Shown one piece after another: positions 33,340 through 40,975 of a stretch of DNA of 64,000 nucleotides. The stretch is from Rubrobacter xylanophilus DSM 9941. GTDB taxonomy: Bacteria; Actinomycetota; Rubrobacteria; Rubrobacterales; Rubrobacteraceae. The stretch lies in contig NC_008148.1 in the NCBI RefSeq assembly GCF_000014185.1, positions 1,344,001 to 1,408,000 of the forward strand, given 5' to 3'. Numbering within the stretch: position 1 is the first letter of the stretch; the number at the start of each line of letters is the position of its first letter. The notes under the pieces are model-generated. The model was not told the DNA's origin and did not search any database. It worked only from the letters and a program-made list of their open reading frames with translations. The position numbers and the translations under genes were made by a program.

Positions 33340-34427
33340 GCCGTGGCCTCTGCCAGGTAGTCCACCACGCTCTTCAGGGACCCCTCCCTCGCCAGGACGG
33401 CCCGCTGCCGGTCGGCGCCGGTGGCGGAGCGCGAGATCTCCAGCACCCCCTCCAGCTCGGCCTCGCAGCCCAGCTCGCGGGCGACGGGGAGGAGCCTGCC
33501 GACCAGCTCCTCCGCCGCGCGGCGGGCCGCGACGGTGCGCTGGCCCGAGAAGTCGTAGAGCTCGGCCTCCAGGCCGTGGCGCGTCGCGCGCCACTTGTTC
33601 TCCTCCGTGAGCAGCGGGTCCTCGGGCTCGAACTCCTCCGCGGCGGCGGCGAGGCACTGGCACAGGGCGGCCAGCGCGGCGGTGCGGCCGGGGTCCGTCT
33701 GGGCGTCCGGGGCGCGCAGCTCCACGGTGCCCAGCTTCGGGTGGGGCCTCACGTCCCACCAGCAGAACGTGTAGTCCCGGATGCTGCCCGCGCGCACCAG
33801 CCGCTCCACGTGGCGCACGAACTCCTCCCAGGAGGCGAAGCGCGGGGGGAGGCCGGAGCGGGGGATCAGGCCGAAGACCTTCGCCCGCACCGAGGCCAGG
33901 CGGGTGTCCCGGCCCTCCCAGAAGGGGGAGTTCGCCGAGAGCGCGATGAACAGCGGCACGTGCCGGGCCAGCGCGGAGACCGCCCGCACCGCCTCCTCCC
34001 CGCCGGGCACCGCCACGTGCACGTGCAGACCGTAGATAGCCTGCATCCGGGCCGGCCAGCCCATCTCCTCGTCCACCTTGCGGTAGCGGGGCTTGCCGGT
34101 TATGGGCTGCTCGGCGGCCGGGCTGAAGGGGTGGGCCCCCGCCGAGACCAGCCGGGCGCCGGAGCGCTCGGCCAGGCGCCGCACCCGCGCCCGCAGCGCG
34201 GGCAGGGCCCGCGCGAGCTCCGCGACCGAAGCGTAGGCCGGGGTGCGCACCTCCAGGCACGAGGCCGAGAGCTCCGAGGCCAGCGTGCCCTCCGGGAGCT
34301 CCCCGTCGCCGGCGGCCAGCACCTCCTCTATCTTCGGGGTCAGGGCCCGCGTGCGCGGGTCGATCAGCTGGAACTCCTCCTCGACTCCCACCGTGTAGGG
34401 GGGCGAGGCTCCGAAGCGGGTCTCCAC
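33336..34427 (-). CDS. YbdK-type carboxylate-amine ligase (GCS2 family)
   Basis: A 363-residue member of the glutamate-cysteine ligase 2 family. YTVGVEEEFQLIDPRT, LASELSASCLEVRTP, the GLHVHVAVP motif and LFIALSANSPFWEGRDT are diagnostic. YbdK has weak glutamate-cysteine ligase activity in E. coli; in actinobacteria related proteins may ligate other amines, and real glutathione synthesis is unlikely here. GTG start at 34427, 24 bp after the aspS stop on the same strand, so probably co-transcribed. Confidence 0.9.
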   Translation of the reverse strand: METRFGASPPYTVGVEEEFQLIDPRTRALTPKIEEVLAAGDGELPEGTLASELSASCLEVRTPAYASVAELARALPALRARVRRLAERSGARLVSAGAHPFSPAAEQPITGKPRYRKVDEEMGWPARMQAIYGLHVHVAVPGGEEAVRAVSALARHVPLFIALSANSPFWEGRDTRLASVRAKVFGLIPRSGLPPRFASWEEFVRHVERLVRAGSIRDYTFCWWDVRPHPKLGTVELRAPDAQTDPGRTAALAALCQCLAAAAEEFEPEDPLLTEENKWRATRHGLEAELYDFSGQRTVAARRAAEELVGRLLPVARELGCEAELEGVLEISRSATGADRQRAVLAREGSLKSVVDYLAEATA

Positions 34428-34451
34428 CTTGTCTCTCTGCCTTCCTGGTTT

Positions 34452-36254
34452 TTAGGGGTTTCTCCTCTCCTCCGGGGGGAGGCAGAGGCTTATGTGCAGC
34501 TCCCTGAGCTGCTCCTCGCTCACCGGGCTCGGGGCGTCCATCATCTCGTCGCGGGCGGCCTGGGTCTTCGGGAAGGCCATCACCTCCCGGATGTTCGGCT
34601 CGTCCCGCAGCAGCATGACCAGGCGGTCTATCCCCGGGGCTATCCCCCCGTGCGGCGGGGCCCCGTAGCGAAAGGCCCGGAGCAGCGTCCCGAACCTCCG
34701 CTCGGCCTCCTCCTCGTCTATCCCGATGATGGAGAAGACCTTCTGCTGCAGGTCCGGGCGGTGGATCCTGATGCTCCCGGAGGCCAGCTCCACCCCGTTG
34801 GCCACCAGGTCGTAGAGCTGGCCCGTGACCGCGAGCGGGTCGGTGTCCAGAAGGGGGATGTCCTCCTCCCGGGGCATGGTGAACATGTGGTGCATCGGCT
34901 CGATGCGCCCCTCCTCCTCGTTGTACTCGAAGAGGGGGAAGTCCGTGATCCAGCAGAACGCCAGCGCGTCCCGGTCGGCGAGGCCGAGCCGGTCGCGCAG
35001 GTGGAGCCGCAGGCGGTTCAGGCTCTCGAAGACCACCGGGTCGCGGTCGGCCACGAAGAACATCCAGTCGCCGGGCCGGGCGCCGAGCGCCTCGCGCAGC
35101 GCCGCCTGCTCCTCGGCGGAGAAGAACTTGGCCACGGGGCCCTTGAGGGCCTTCCCCTCCGCCCGGAGGTGGGCCAGGCCGCGCGCCCCGCCCTCCCGGG
35201 CCACCTCCGTGAGCCCGTCCAGCTCCCTCCGGCTGAGGTCGCCCAGCCCCCCGGCGGCGAGGCCGCGCACCGACCCCCCGGCCTCCACCGCGTTGCGGAA
35301 GACCTTGAACTCCGAGGAGCGCGCCAGGTCCGAGACGTCCCTCAGCTCCAGCCCGAAGCGGAGGTCCGGCTTGTCGCTCCCGAAGCGCTCCATCGCCTCG
35401 GCGTAGGTCAGGCGCGGGAACGGCTTGAAGAGCACCCGCTTCTCCGTCAGGCGCTCCACGATCTCCGTGTAGAGACCCTCGATGAGCTGCAGCACCTCGT
35501 CCTGGGTCGTGTAGCTCATCTCCAGGTCCAGCTGGGTGTGCTCCGGCTGCCGGTCGCCGCGCTGGTCCTCGTCGCGCAGCGCGCGGGCTATCTGGAAGTA
35601 GCGCTCGAGGCCCGCGACCATCAGGAGCTGCTTGAACTGCTGGGGGGACTGCGGCAGGGCGTAGAACTGCCCGGGGTAGAGCCGGGAGGGGACCAGGTAG
35701 TCGCGGGCCCCCTCCGGGGTGGACTTGGTGAGCAGCGGGGTCTCCACCTCCACGAAGTCCCGCTCGGCCAGGTAGCGGCGGATGTACCGCACCACCCTGT
35801 CGCGGAACAGGATGTTCTCCCGCATCCGCTCCCGCCGCAGGTCCAGGTAGCGGTAGCGCAAACGCGTCAGCTCGTCCACCGGGCGCTCCCGGTCTATCTC
35901 GAACGGCGGGGTCTCCGAGGCGTTGAGCACCCGCAGGGAGCTCGCCTCCACCTCTATCTCGCCGGTGGGCAGCTCGGGGTTCTCGTTGCCCTCCGGGCGG
36001 CGGACCACCTCGCCCTCCACCGAGACGGACCACTCCGGCCTCAGGCGCTCGGCGGCCGAGAAGACCTCGCCGCGCTCCGGGTCGAAGGTCACCTGCGTGA
36101 TCCCCCAGCGGTCGCGCAGGTCCACGAAGATCAGGCCGCCGTGGTCCCGGCGGCGGTGTACCCAGCCGGCGAGCCGCACCCGCTGCCCGACGTTGCTGGC
36201 GCGGAGCTCGCCGGCGGTGTGTGTCCTGTAGGGGTTGGTGGCGGTACCGTGCAA
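34452..36254 (-). CDS. aspS: Aspartyl-tRNA synthetase (probably non-discriminating)
   Basis: Bacterial-type class IIb synthetase, 600 aa. It has an OB anticodon domain (1-105), motif 2 (FQIARALRDEDQRGDRQPEH), the bacterial GAD insertion (about 290-420) and motif 3 (APGIDRLVMLLRDEPNIREV). The anticodon loop reads GWVHRRRDHGGLIFVDLRDR, with His rather than the Leu of discriminating E. coli AspRS. That His has been tied to tRNA-Asn misacylation in Pseudomonas AspRS. The cell may therefore make Asn-tRNA via Asp-tRNA-Asn and GatCAB. No asnS was seen in this window. Confidence 0.96.
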   Translation of the reverse strand: MHGTATNPYRTHTAGELRASNVGQRVRLAGWVHRRRDHGGLIFVDLRDRWGITQVTFDPERGEVFSAAERLRPEWSVSVEGEVVRRPEGNENPELPTGEIEVEASSLRVLNASETPPFEIDRERPVDELTRLRYRYLDLRRERMRENILFRDRVVRYIRRYLAERDFVEVETPLLTKSTPEGARDYLVPSRLYPGQFYALPQSPQQFKQLLMVAGLERYFQIARALRDEDQRGDRQPEHTQLDLEMSYTTQDEVLQLIEGLYTEIVERLTEKRVLFKPFPRLTYAEAMERFGSDKPDLRFGLELRDVSDLARSSEFKVFRNAVEAGGSVRGLAAGGLGDLSRRELDGLTEVAREGGARGLAHLRAEGKALKGPVAKFFSAEEQAALREALGARPGDWMFFVADRDPVVFESLNRLRLHLRDRLGLADRDALAFCWITDFPLFEYNEEEGRIEPMHHMFTMPREEDIPLLDTDPLAVTGQLYDLVANGVELASGSIRIHRPDLQQKVFSIIGIDEEEAERRFGTLLRAFRYGAPPHGGIAPGIDRLVMLLRDEPNIREVMAFPKTQAARDEMMDAPSPVSEEQLRELHISLCLPPEERRNP

Positions 36255-36316
36255 TGCCTCTACCTCTCCTGTCGCTGGTTGCTGGCTCCGGCCTGCCGTT
36301 GCGCCGCTTTTTCGTG

Positions 36317-36333
36317 CGTGCTAACTTAGCACG
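36317..36333. promoter_or_regulatory. Palindromic bidirectional promoter, aspS / lipoprotein
   Basis: CGTGCTAA (36317-36324), C, TTAGCACG (36326-36333) is a perfect 17-bp palindrome. Each strand reads as an extended -10: TGC-TAACTT on plus and TGC-TAAGTT on minus. It is the only AT-richer patch between the divergent genes. The flanks TTTCGTGC and GCACGAAA can also pair. Confidence 0.55.
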
Positions 36334-36387
36334 AAATCCCGGCCGGGGACGCCCCCGCGCAAGCCGGCGACCGCGAGGAGAGATTCT

Positions 36388-37338
36388 ATCCGGAAGAACG
36401 GGCTCGGAAAGCTGATCGTTCTGGCTGCGGTCTTTCTCCTCGTGGCCTCCTCCGCGGGCTGCGGCGGCGGGGAGCCCGCGCCGCCCGCGCCGGCGGCGGA
36501 GGGAGCGGTCCGGGGGGAGACGGTGCTCGGGGGCGCGGAGGCCACGGAGCCCGTCCCCTTCCGGCTGAACCTGGAGCAGCCCGTGCCGCCCGACTTCCGG
36601 GCCGCCTACCAGCGGCGGGCCAGGATCGCGGTGACCTTCTACGACACCGGGCAGGACCCCTTCTACCCGCAGGGGCTGGAGGTGGACGGGCTGGTGCGCG
36701 GCTACATGGAGCAGCTGCGCGCGGAGTACCCGACGATAGAGTTCTTCTTCTACGACATCTCCGAGCCGGGCTCGGCCCGGGCGGGGGAGGATCTGGAGCC
36801 CGGGCAGTACGGGACGCTCGCCGCCCAGCTCGGGGTGGGCTACACGCCGTGGGTGGCGACGCTCGCCCCCAGCGGCGACGCCTACGCCATCCTGAACGTC
36901 TTCCAGGGCTACACCCCCCAGCCGGTGCTCAGCCAGGCGCTCTTCGAGCTCAGCTCGGTCGAGGTGGAGGACAACACCAGCGACCTGGACGTGACGCTGG
37001 AGCGGGTGGCGCTGACCCGCACGGGCGGCGGCATCGAGTACTTCACGGTGCGCAACCGGGGCCCGGACCCGGTGGAGCTGCAGGGCTTCTCCCTGCGGGT
37101 GATGGACCCGGAGACCGGGGAGGTGACCCCGGAGTCCCCGGGGGTGGTGGTGAACCAGCGGCTGACGCTGCGGCCGGGCGAGAGCGCCTCGCTGGGGCGC
37201 ACGCCCGGCGTGGAGGACCGCTCCGGCGCGCCGGTCGACGGGACCTTCGAGGGGGGACGGCGGCTCGAGCTCGCCCCCGGCGACCAGCTGGCGCTGCTGG
37301 ACCCCGGCGGGGCCGTGGCCGCCACGACCACCGTCTGA
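36388..37338 (+). CDS. Lipoprotein with thioredoxin-like and lamin-tail-like domains
   Basis: A 316-residue secreted lipoprotein. A clear lipid-anchored signal peptide is encoded (RKNGLGKLIVLAAVFLLVA, then lipobox SSAGC). It lies upstream of the first canonical start, GTG 36442, so I place the start at the unusual ATC 36388, 5 nt after AGGAGAG. Residues ~70-190 look thioredoxin-like (RIAVTFYDTGQDPF, VGYTPWVATL) without the CxxC. Residues ~200-316 resemble a lamin-tail/Ig-like domain (GIEYFTVRNRGPDPVELQGF). Function unknown; perhaps extracellular binding. Confidence 0.7.
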   Translation: MRKNGLGKLIVLAAVFLLVASSAGCGGGEPAPPAPAAEGAVRGETVLGGAEATEPVPFRLNLEQPVPPDFRAAYQRRARIAVTFYDTGQDPFYPQGLEVDGLVRGYMEQLRAEYPTIEFFFYDISEPGSARAGEDLEPGQYGTLAAQLGVGYTPWVATLAPSGDAYAILNVFQGYTPQPVLSQALFELSSVEVEDNTSDLDVTLERVALTRTGGGIEYFTVRNRGPDPVELQGFSLRVMDPETGEVTPESPGVVVNQRLTLRPGESASLGRTPGVEDRSGAPVDGTFEGGRRLELAPGDQLALLDPGGAVAATTTV

Positions 37339-37345
37339 GGCGCCG

Positions 37346-37373
37346 CTGACATTTGCCCGCCGTAAGTTAAACT
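37346..37373 (+). promoter_or_regulatory. Promoter of the cysteine desulfurase operon
   Basis: -35 CTGACA (37346-37351), 16-bp spacer, -10 TAAACT (37368-37373), then 8 nt to the ATG at 37382 with no ribosome binding site. A leaderless or near-leaderless transcript is expected. Confidence 0.6.
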
Positions 37374-37381
37374 AGACGGCG

Positions 37382-38551
37382 ATGACCGCAGAGAAGAGCG
37401 CAGTCTACCTGGACAACGCGGCCACCACCCCGCTGGACGGCAGGGTGCTGGAGGCCATGCTGGAGAGCCTTGAGGGGCTGCGCGGCAACCCCTCCGCGCT
37501 GCACGCCCCGGGCGCCGCGGCCCGCGAGGCGGTCGAGGAGGCCCGGGAGGCCGTGGCGGCGCTGGTGGGCGCCTCCCCGGAGGAGATAGTCTTCACCTCC
37601 GGCGGGACGGAGGCGGACAACCTGGCCGTGCTGGGGCTGGCCCGGGCCGCCCCGCCCGGGAGGCGCCACGCCGTCATCTCGCGCGTCGAGCACCCGGCGG
37701 TGCGCGAGGCCGGGCGGCGCCTCGAGGCCGAGGGCTTCGAGGTCACCTGGCTCGGCGTGGACGGGGACGGGGTGGTGGACGCGGGGGCCTTCGAGGCGGC
37801 GCTCCGGGAGGACACCGCGCTCGCCGCGGTCATGTGGGCCAACAACGAGGTCGGGAGCGTCCAGCCGGTGGAGGAGCTGGCCGCGGCTTGCGCGGAGAGG
37901 GGGATCCCCTTCCACGCCGACGCGGTGCAGGCCGCCGGGCGGCTGCCGGTGGACGTCCGCCGGGTGCCGGTGAGCACGCTGGCCCTCTCCGCACACAAGC
38001 TCTACGGGCCGCAGGGGGCGGGCGCGCTCTACGTGCGGGAGGGGGTGGAGGTCTCCCCCCTGATCCTGGGCGGCGGCCAGGAGCGGGGGCTGCGCAGCGG
38101 CACCGAGAACGTGGCGGCCATCTCGGGCTTCGGGGTCGCGGCCCGGCTCGCCGCCGGGGAGCTGGAGGAGCGCGCCAGGCGCGAGCGGGAGCTCAGGGAC
38201 AGGATCCTCGCCGGCGTCCGGGAGATGGAGGGCGTGAGGCTGAACGGACACCCGCGCCGCCGCCTCCCCAACAACGTCCACCTCACGGTCGAGGGGGTGG
38301 AGGCCGAGGGGCTCGTGCTCTTTCTCGACGCCCTGGGGTACGCCGTGGGGAGCGGGGCGGCCTGCTCCTCCGGCGGGCACAAGGCCTCGCCGGTGCTGCT
38401 CGCGATGGGGCTCGGGGAGCGCGAGGCGTTCTCCTCGGTGAGGATCACGGTGGGCAAGGACAACACCTTCGAGGAGGTCGACGGCTTTCTCACGGCCTTC
38501 CGGCAGGCCGTCGGCCGCCTGCGCGAGCTCTCCCCACTGCAGGCGGGTTGA
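37382..38551 (+). CDS. Cysteine desulfurase (IscS/NifS type)
   Basis: PLP enzyme, 389 aa, that takes sulphur from cysteine as a persulfide. VYLDNAATTPLDGRV opens the protein; TSGGTEADN contacts PLP, the Schiff-base lysine is in LALSAHKLYGPQGAG, and the persulfide Cys is in VGSGAACSSGGHKASPV on the mobile loop. Its stop is 5 bp from the IscU-MnmA fusion gene, so its natural acceptor is probably that protein, for tRNA 2-thiouridine. Confidence 0.95.
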   Translation: MTAEKSAVYLDNAATTPLDGRVLEAMLESLEGLRGNPSALHAPGAAAREAVEEAREAVAALVGASPEEIVFTSGGTEADNLAVLGLARAAPPGRRHAVISRVEHPAVREAGRRLEAEGFEVTWLGVDGDGVVDAGAFEAALREDTALAAVMWANNEVGSVQPVEELAAACAERGIPFHADAVQAAGRLPVDVRRVPVSTLALSAHKLYGPQGAGALYVREGVEVSPLILGGGQERGLRSGTENVAAISGFGVAARLAAGELEERARRERELRDRILAGVREMEGVRLNGHPRRRLPNNVHLTVEGVEAEGLVLFLDALGYAVGSGAACSSGGHKASPVLLAMGLGEREAFSSVRITVGKDNTFEEVDGFLTAFRQAVGRLRELSPLQAG

Positions 38552-38556
38552 GGGAC

Positions 38557-40023
38557 ATGCCCGAGCGCTACGGTCCGCGCGTCATAGAGCACCTGGTGAA
38601 CCCCCGCAACGCGGGCGAGGTCGGCGGGCCCTCCGGGGTGGGGGAGGCCGGGAACGCCGCCTGCGGGGACCAGGTGCGCTTCACCCTCCGCGTGGGGGGG
38701 GATCTTCGCCTCCAGGAGGTGCGTTACCGGGCCTACGGCTGCGCCGCCTGCATAGCCGCCGGCTCGGCGCTCGCGGAGCTCGCCGAGGGCAGGTCCATCA
38801 CCGGGGCGGCCCAGATCTCGCGGGGGGACATCCAGGAGGCGCTCGGCGGGCCGCTACCGCCCGGCAAGGAGCACGGCGCGACCCTCGCGCTCGACGCGCT
38901 GCACAGGGCCTTCGAGGACTACTGGAGCCGGCAGGGGGACGCGCTGCTCGGCGGGGAGGGCCTCGGGGACGGGAGCGGCGGGCGGCGGGGCGTCGTCGCC
39001 GCGATGAGCGGCGGGGTGGACTCCGCGGTCACCGCGCTGCTGCTCAAGGAGCGGGGCTACGAGGTGGTGGCGGTGACCTTCCGGCTGCACGACGGGGAGC
39101 CGGGCAGCCGGTCCTGCTGCTCGCCGGACACCGTGCTCTTCGCCAGGGAGACCGCCCACGGCCTGGGCATCCCCCACTTCACCCTCAACCTCAGGGAGCT
39201 CTTCGACCGGCGCGTCATGCGGGACTTCGTCGGCTCGTACGCCGCCGGCAGGACCCCGAACCCCTGCGTGGCCTGCAACGCCCACGTCAAGTTCCACGCG
39301 GCGGCCTTCCTCGCCGACAGGCTCGGCCTGCGGCACGTGGCGACCGGCCACTACGCCCGGGTGGGGGAGGGGCCGTGCCTGGAGCGCCCGGAGGATGGGC
39401 GCAAGGACCAGACCTACGTGCTCTGGCCCGTCCCGCCGCGCCTGCTCGGGCGGACCATCTTCCCGCTCGGGGACTACCGCAAGAGCGAGGTCCGCAGGAT
39501 CGCCGAGGAGCGCGGGCTCGCCGTGGCCCGCACGCCCGAGAGCCAGGACATCTGCTTCATCCCGGACGGGGACTACCGCTCCTTCGTCCGGCGCCGGGTG
39601 AGGAGCGAGCCCGGGGAGATCGTGGACCGGCAGGGGCGCGTGCTGGGTCGCCACGCGGGGGTGGTGGACTTCACCGTGGGGCAGCGGCGGGGGCTCGGGA
39701 TCTCCGCTCCCACCCCGCTGTACGTCACCGAGGTCCGCCCCCGGAGCCGGCAGGTCGTGGTGGGGAGCAGGCGGGAGCTCGAGGTGCGCCGGATGCTCGT
39801 GCGCGGCGCGAACTGGTTTCTCGACCCGCGGGAGGCCGCGCTCGTGCAGGTGCGCTACAACGGCGAGCCGGTGCCCTGCGAGCTGGAGGAGGGCGCGGGC
39901 GGCTGGGAGGTCGCGCTGCTCGAGCCGGTCTTCGGGGTGGCGCCCGGGCAGTCGGCGGTCTTCTACACCCGGGACGGCGCAAAGGTGGTGGGCGGCGGCA
40001 TCATCGCCCGGCGGGACGCTTGA
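38557..40023 (+). CDS. mnmA: IscU-like / MnmA fusion, tRNA 2-thiouridylase
   Basis: A 488-residue two-domain protein. Residues 1-125 are IscU/NifU-N-like (YGPRVIEHLVNPRNAG; Cys36 in NAACGDQ; Cys62 and Cys65 in YGCAACIAAG). The third scaffold cysteine, after Lys-x-His, is Gly107 (GKEHGAT). Residues ~145-488 are a complete MnmA: P-loop AMSGGVDSAV, catalytic cysteines Cys237/Cys240 (TPNPCVACN) and Cys333 (ESQDICF), the central FTVGQRRGLGI domain and a C-terminal beta barrel. It thiolates U34 of tRNAs for Lys, Glu and Gln. The fusion with the desulfurase next door suggests a direct sulphur relay. Confidence 0.95.
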   Translation: MPERYGPRVIEHLVNPRNAGEVGGPSGVGEAGNAACGDQVRFTLRVGGDLRLQEVRYRAYGCAACIAAGSALAELAEGRSITGAAQISRGDIQEALGGPLPPGKEHGATLALDALHRAFEDYWSRQGDALLGGEGLGDGSGGRRGVVAAMSGGVDSAVTALLLKERGYEVVAVTFRLHDGEPGSRSCCSPDTVLFARETAHGLGIPHFTLNLRELFDRRVMRDFVGSYAAGRTPNPCVACNAHVKFHAAAFLADRLGLRHVATGHYARVGEGPCLERPEDGRKDQTYVLWPVPPRLLGRTIFPLGDYRKSEVRRIAEERGLAVARTPESQDICFIPDGDYRSFVRRRVRSEPGEIVDRQGRVLGRHAGVVDFTVGQRRGLGISAPTPLYVTEVRPRSRQVVVGSRRELEVRRMLVRGANWFLDPREAALVQVRYNGEPVPCELEEGAGGWEVALLEPVFGVAPGQSAVFYTRDGAKVVGGGIIARRDA

Positions 40024-40038
40024 GGAGGTGGGGTTTCC

Positions 40039-40428
40039 TTGGAGATATTCGTTGAGCTGATGAAGGGGCTTCTGTACGCCGGGCTCGCCGCGGCCTTCTT
40101 TCTTCTGGCGTGGGCGTTCTTCAGGCTGGCGAGGATCTTCTCGGCCGCCGAGAGGAGCCTCAAGGAGATCTCCGAGCAGGTGGTGCCGCTCATCGGCAAG
40201 ACCCACACCACCATGGACAACATAAACAGCCAGCTCTCGCAGCTCGACGAGGCGGTGGGGGACGTCGCCGGCATAACGGACGAGCTGGACCAGACCACGA
40301 CGGTCATAACCCGCGGCGTCAGGGGCGGGGTCATCCGGCTCTCCTCCGCCACCGCCGGTCTCTCGCGGGGCATCAGCGCGTTTCTGGGCGGGAAGGCGCC
40401 CGACGAGAAGGGAGGGCAGGAGAAGTGA
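40039..40428 (+). CDS. DUF948 membrane-anchored protein
   Basis: A 129-residue protein with one N-terminal transmembrane helix (GLLYAGLAAAFFLLAWAFF) and a cytosolic helical region (NINSQLSQLDEAVGDVAGIT), as in DUF948 proteins. TTG start after GAGGAGGTG. Such proteins are often linked to general stress loci in Gram-positive bacteria. The stop overlaps the next GTG. Confidence 0.8.
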   Translation: MEIFVELMKGLLYAGLAAAFFLLAWAFFRLARIFSAAERSLKEISEQVVPLIGKTHTTMDNINSQLSQLDEAVGDVAGITDELDQTTTVITRGVRGGVIRLSSATAGLSRGISAFLGGKAPDEKGGQEK

Positions 40429-40700
40429 AGGGCTGGGGCAAGGTTCTGGCCGGGGTGCTCCTCGGGGTGGCGGGGACCGTGTATGCGACCAACGAGGAGG
40501 TGCGCCGGAGGCTACCCGGGGCGGTCCGGGACCTGCCCGAGACCCTGCAGCGGCGCTTCGAGGAGGCGGTGGAGGCCGCCCGGGAGGCCTCCGAGAGCCG
40601 GCGCGAGGAGATCCTGCGCGAGCTGCGGGCCCGCGAGGCCGCCGGGCGGGTCTCGCCGGACGGCGAGGGGGCGCCGACGCGCGACGGGGAGGGAGGATGA
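40425..40700 (+). CDS. YtxH-like small protein
   Basis: A 91-residue protein with a short hydrophobic N-terminus (KVLAGVLLGVAGTVYATNEE) and a charged coiled-coil remainder (ETLQRRFEEAVEAAREASES), like YtxH-type general stress proteins. GTG 40425 overlaps the DUF948 stop (GTGA) and its own stop overlaps the next ATG. Pairing of DUF948 and YtxH is common in Gram-positive stress operons. Confidence 0.65.
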   Translation: MKGWGKVLAGVLLGVAGTVYATNEEVRRRLPGAVRDLPETLQRRFEEAVEAAREASESRREEILRELRAREAAGRVSPDGEGAPTRDGEGG

Positions 40701-40975
40701 GCGCCGGGGCGGCCGAGTACACCTACCTGAAGGTCCCGCCGGTCGCAGATCTGAGGGCCTGTGTGGGCCTGGTCCTCGCCGGGATGGCCGCCCGGGCCAG
40801 GATAGGCGTCGGGGGGCTCGAGGAGGCGGTCGAGCTGCTCGAGGGCTTCCACTCCGAGAGCGCCCCCACCAGCTTCCGCTTCGCGGTGGTCGACGGGACG
40901 GTCGTCGCCGAGGTGGAGGAGCCTGCGGAGGACGGGGGCAGCCGCTGGCGCACCGTGGTGGAGCTGGTCTCGTGA
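40697..40975 (+). CDS. Degenerate RsbW-like protein, possible anti-sigma factor
   Basis: A 92-residue protein directly upstream of, and overlapping, a SigB-type sigma gene. The order of helices and strands (LRACVGLVLAGMAARARIG, EEAVELLEGF, SFRFAVVDGTVVAEVEEP) resembles the start of RsbW/SpoIIAB kinases. The Asn of the ATP-binding N box and the DxGxG G1 box are absent, so ATP-driven partner switching is unlikely. Position, not motif, supports an anti-sigma role. It could also be an unrelated small stress protein. Confidence 0.5.
   Translation: MSAGAAEYTYLKVPPVADLRACVGLVLAGMAARARIGVGGLEEAVELLEGFHSESAPTSFRFAVVDGTVVAEVEEPAEDGGSRWRTVVELVS

Noticed and set aside
32002..36033. 1343-codon minus-strand open frame across the flavoprotein, ybdK and aspS genes
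   Set aside because: Shadow of well-supported genes in other frames; low-complexity translation.
32256..36329. 1357-codon plus-strand open frame over aspS and ybdK
   Set aside because: Same reason; aspS and ybdK on the minus strand have all family motifs.
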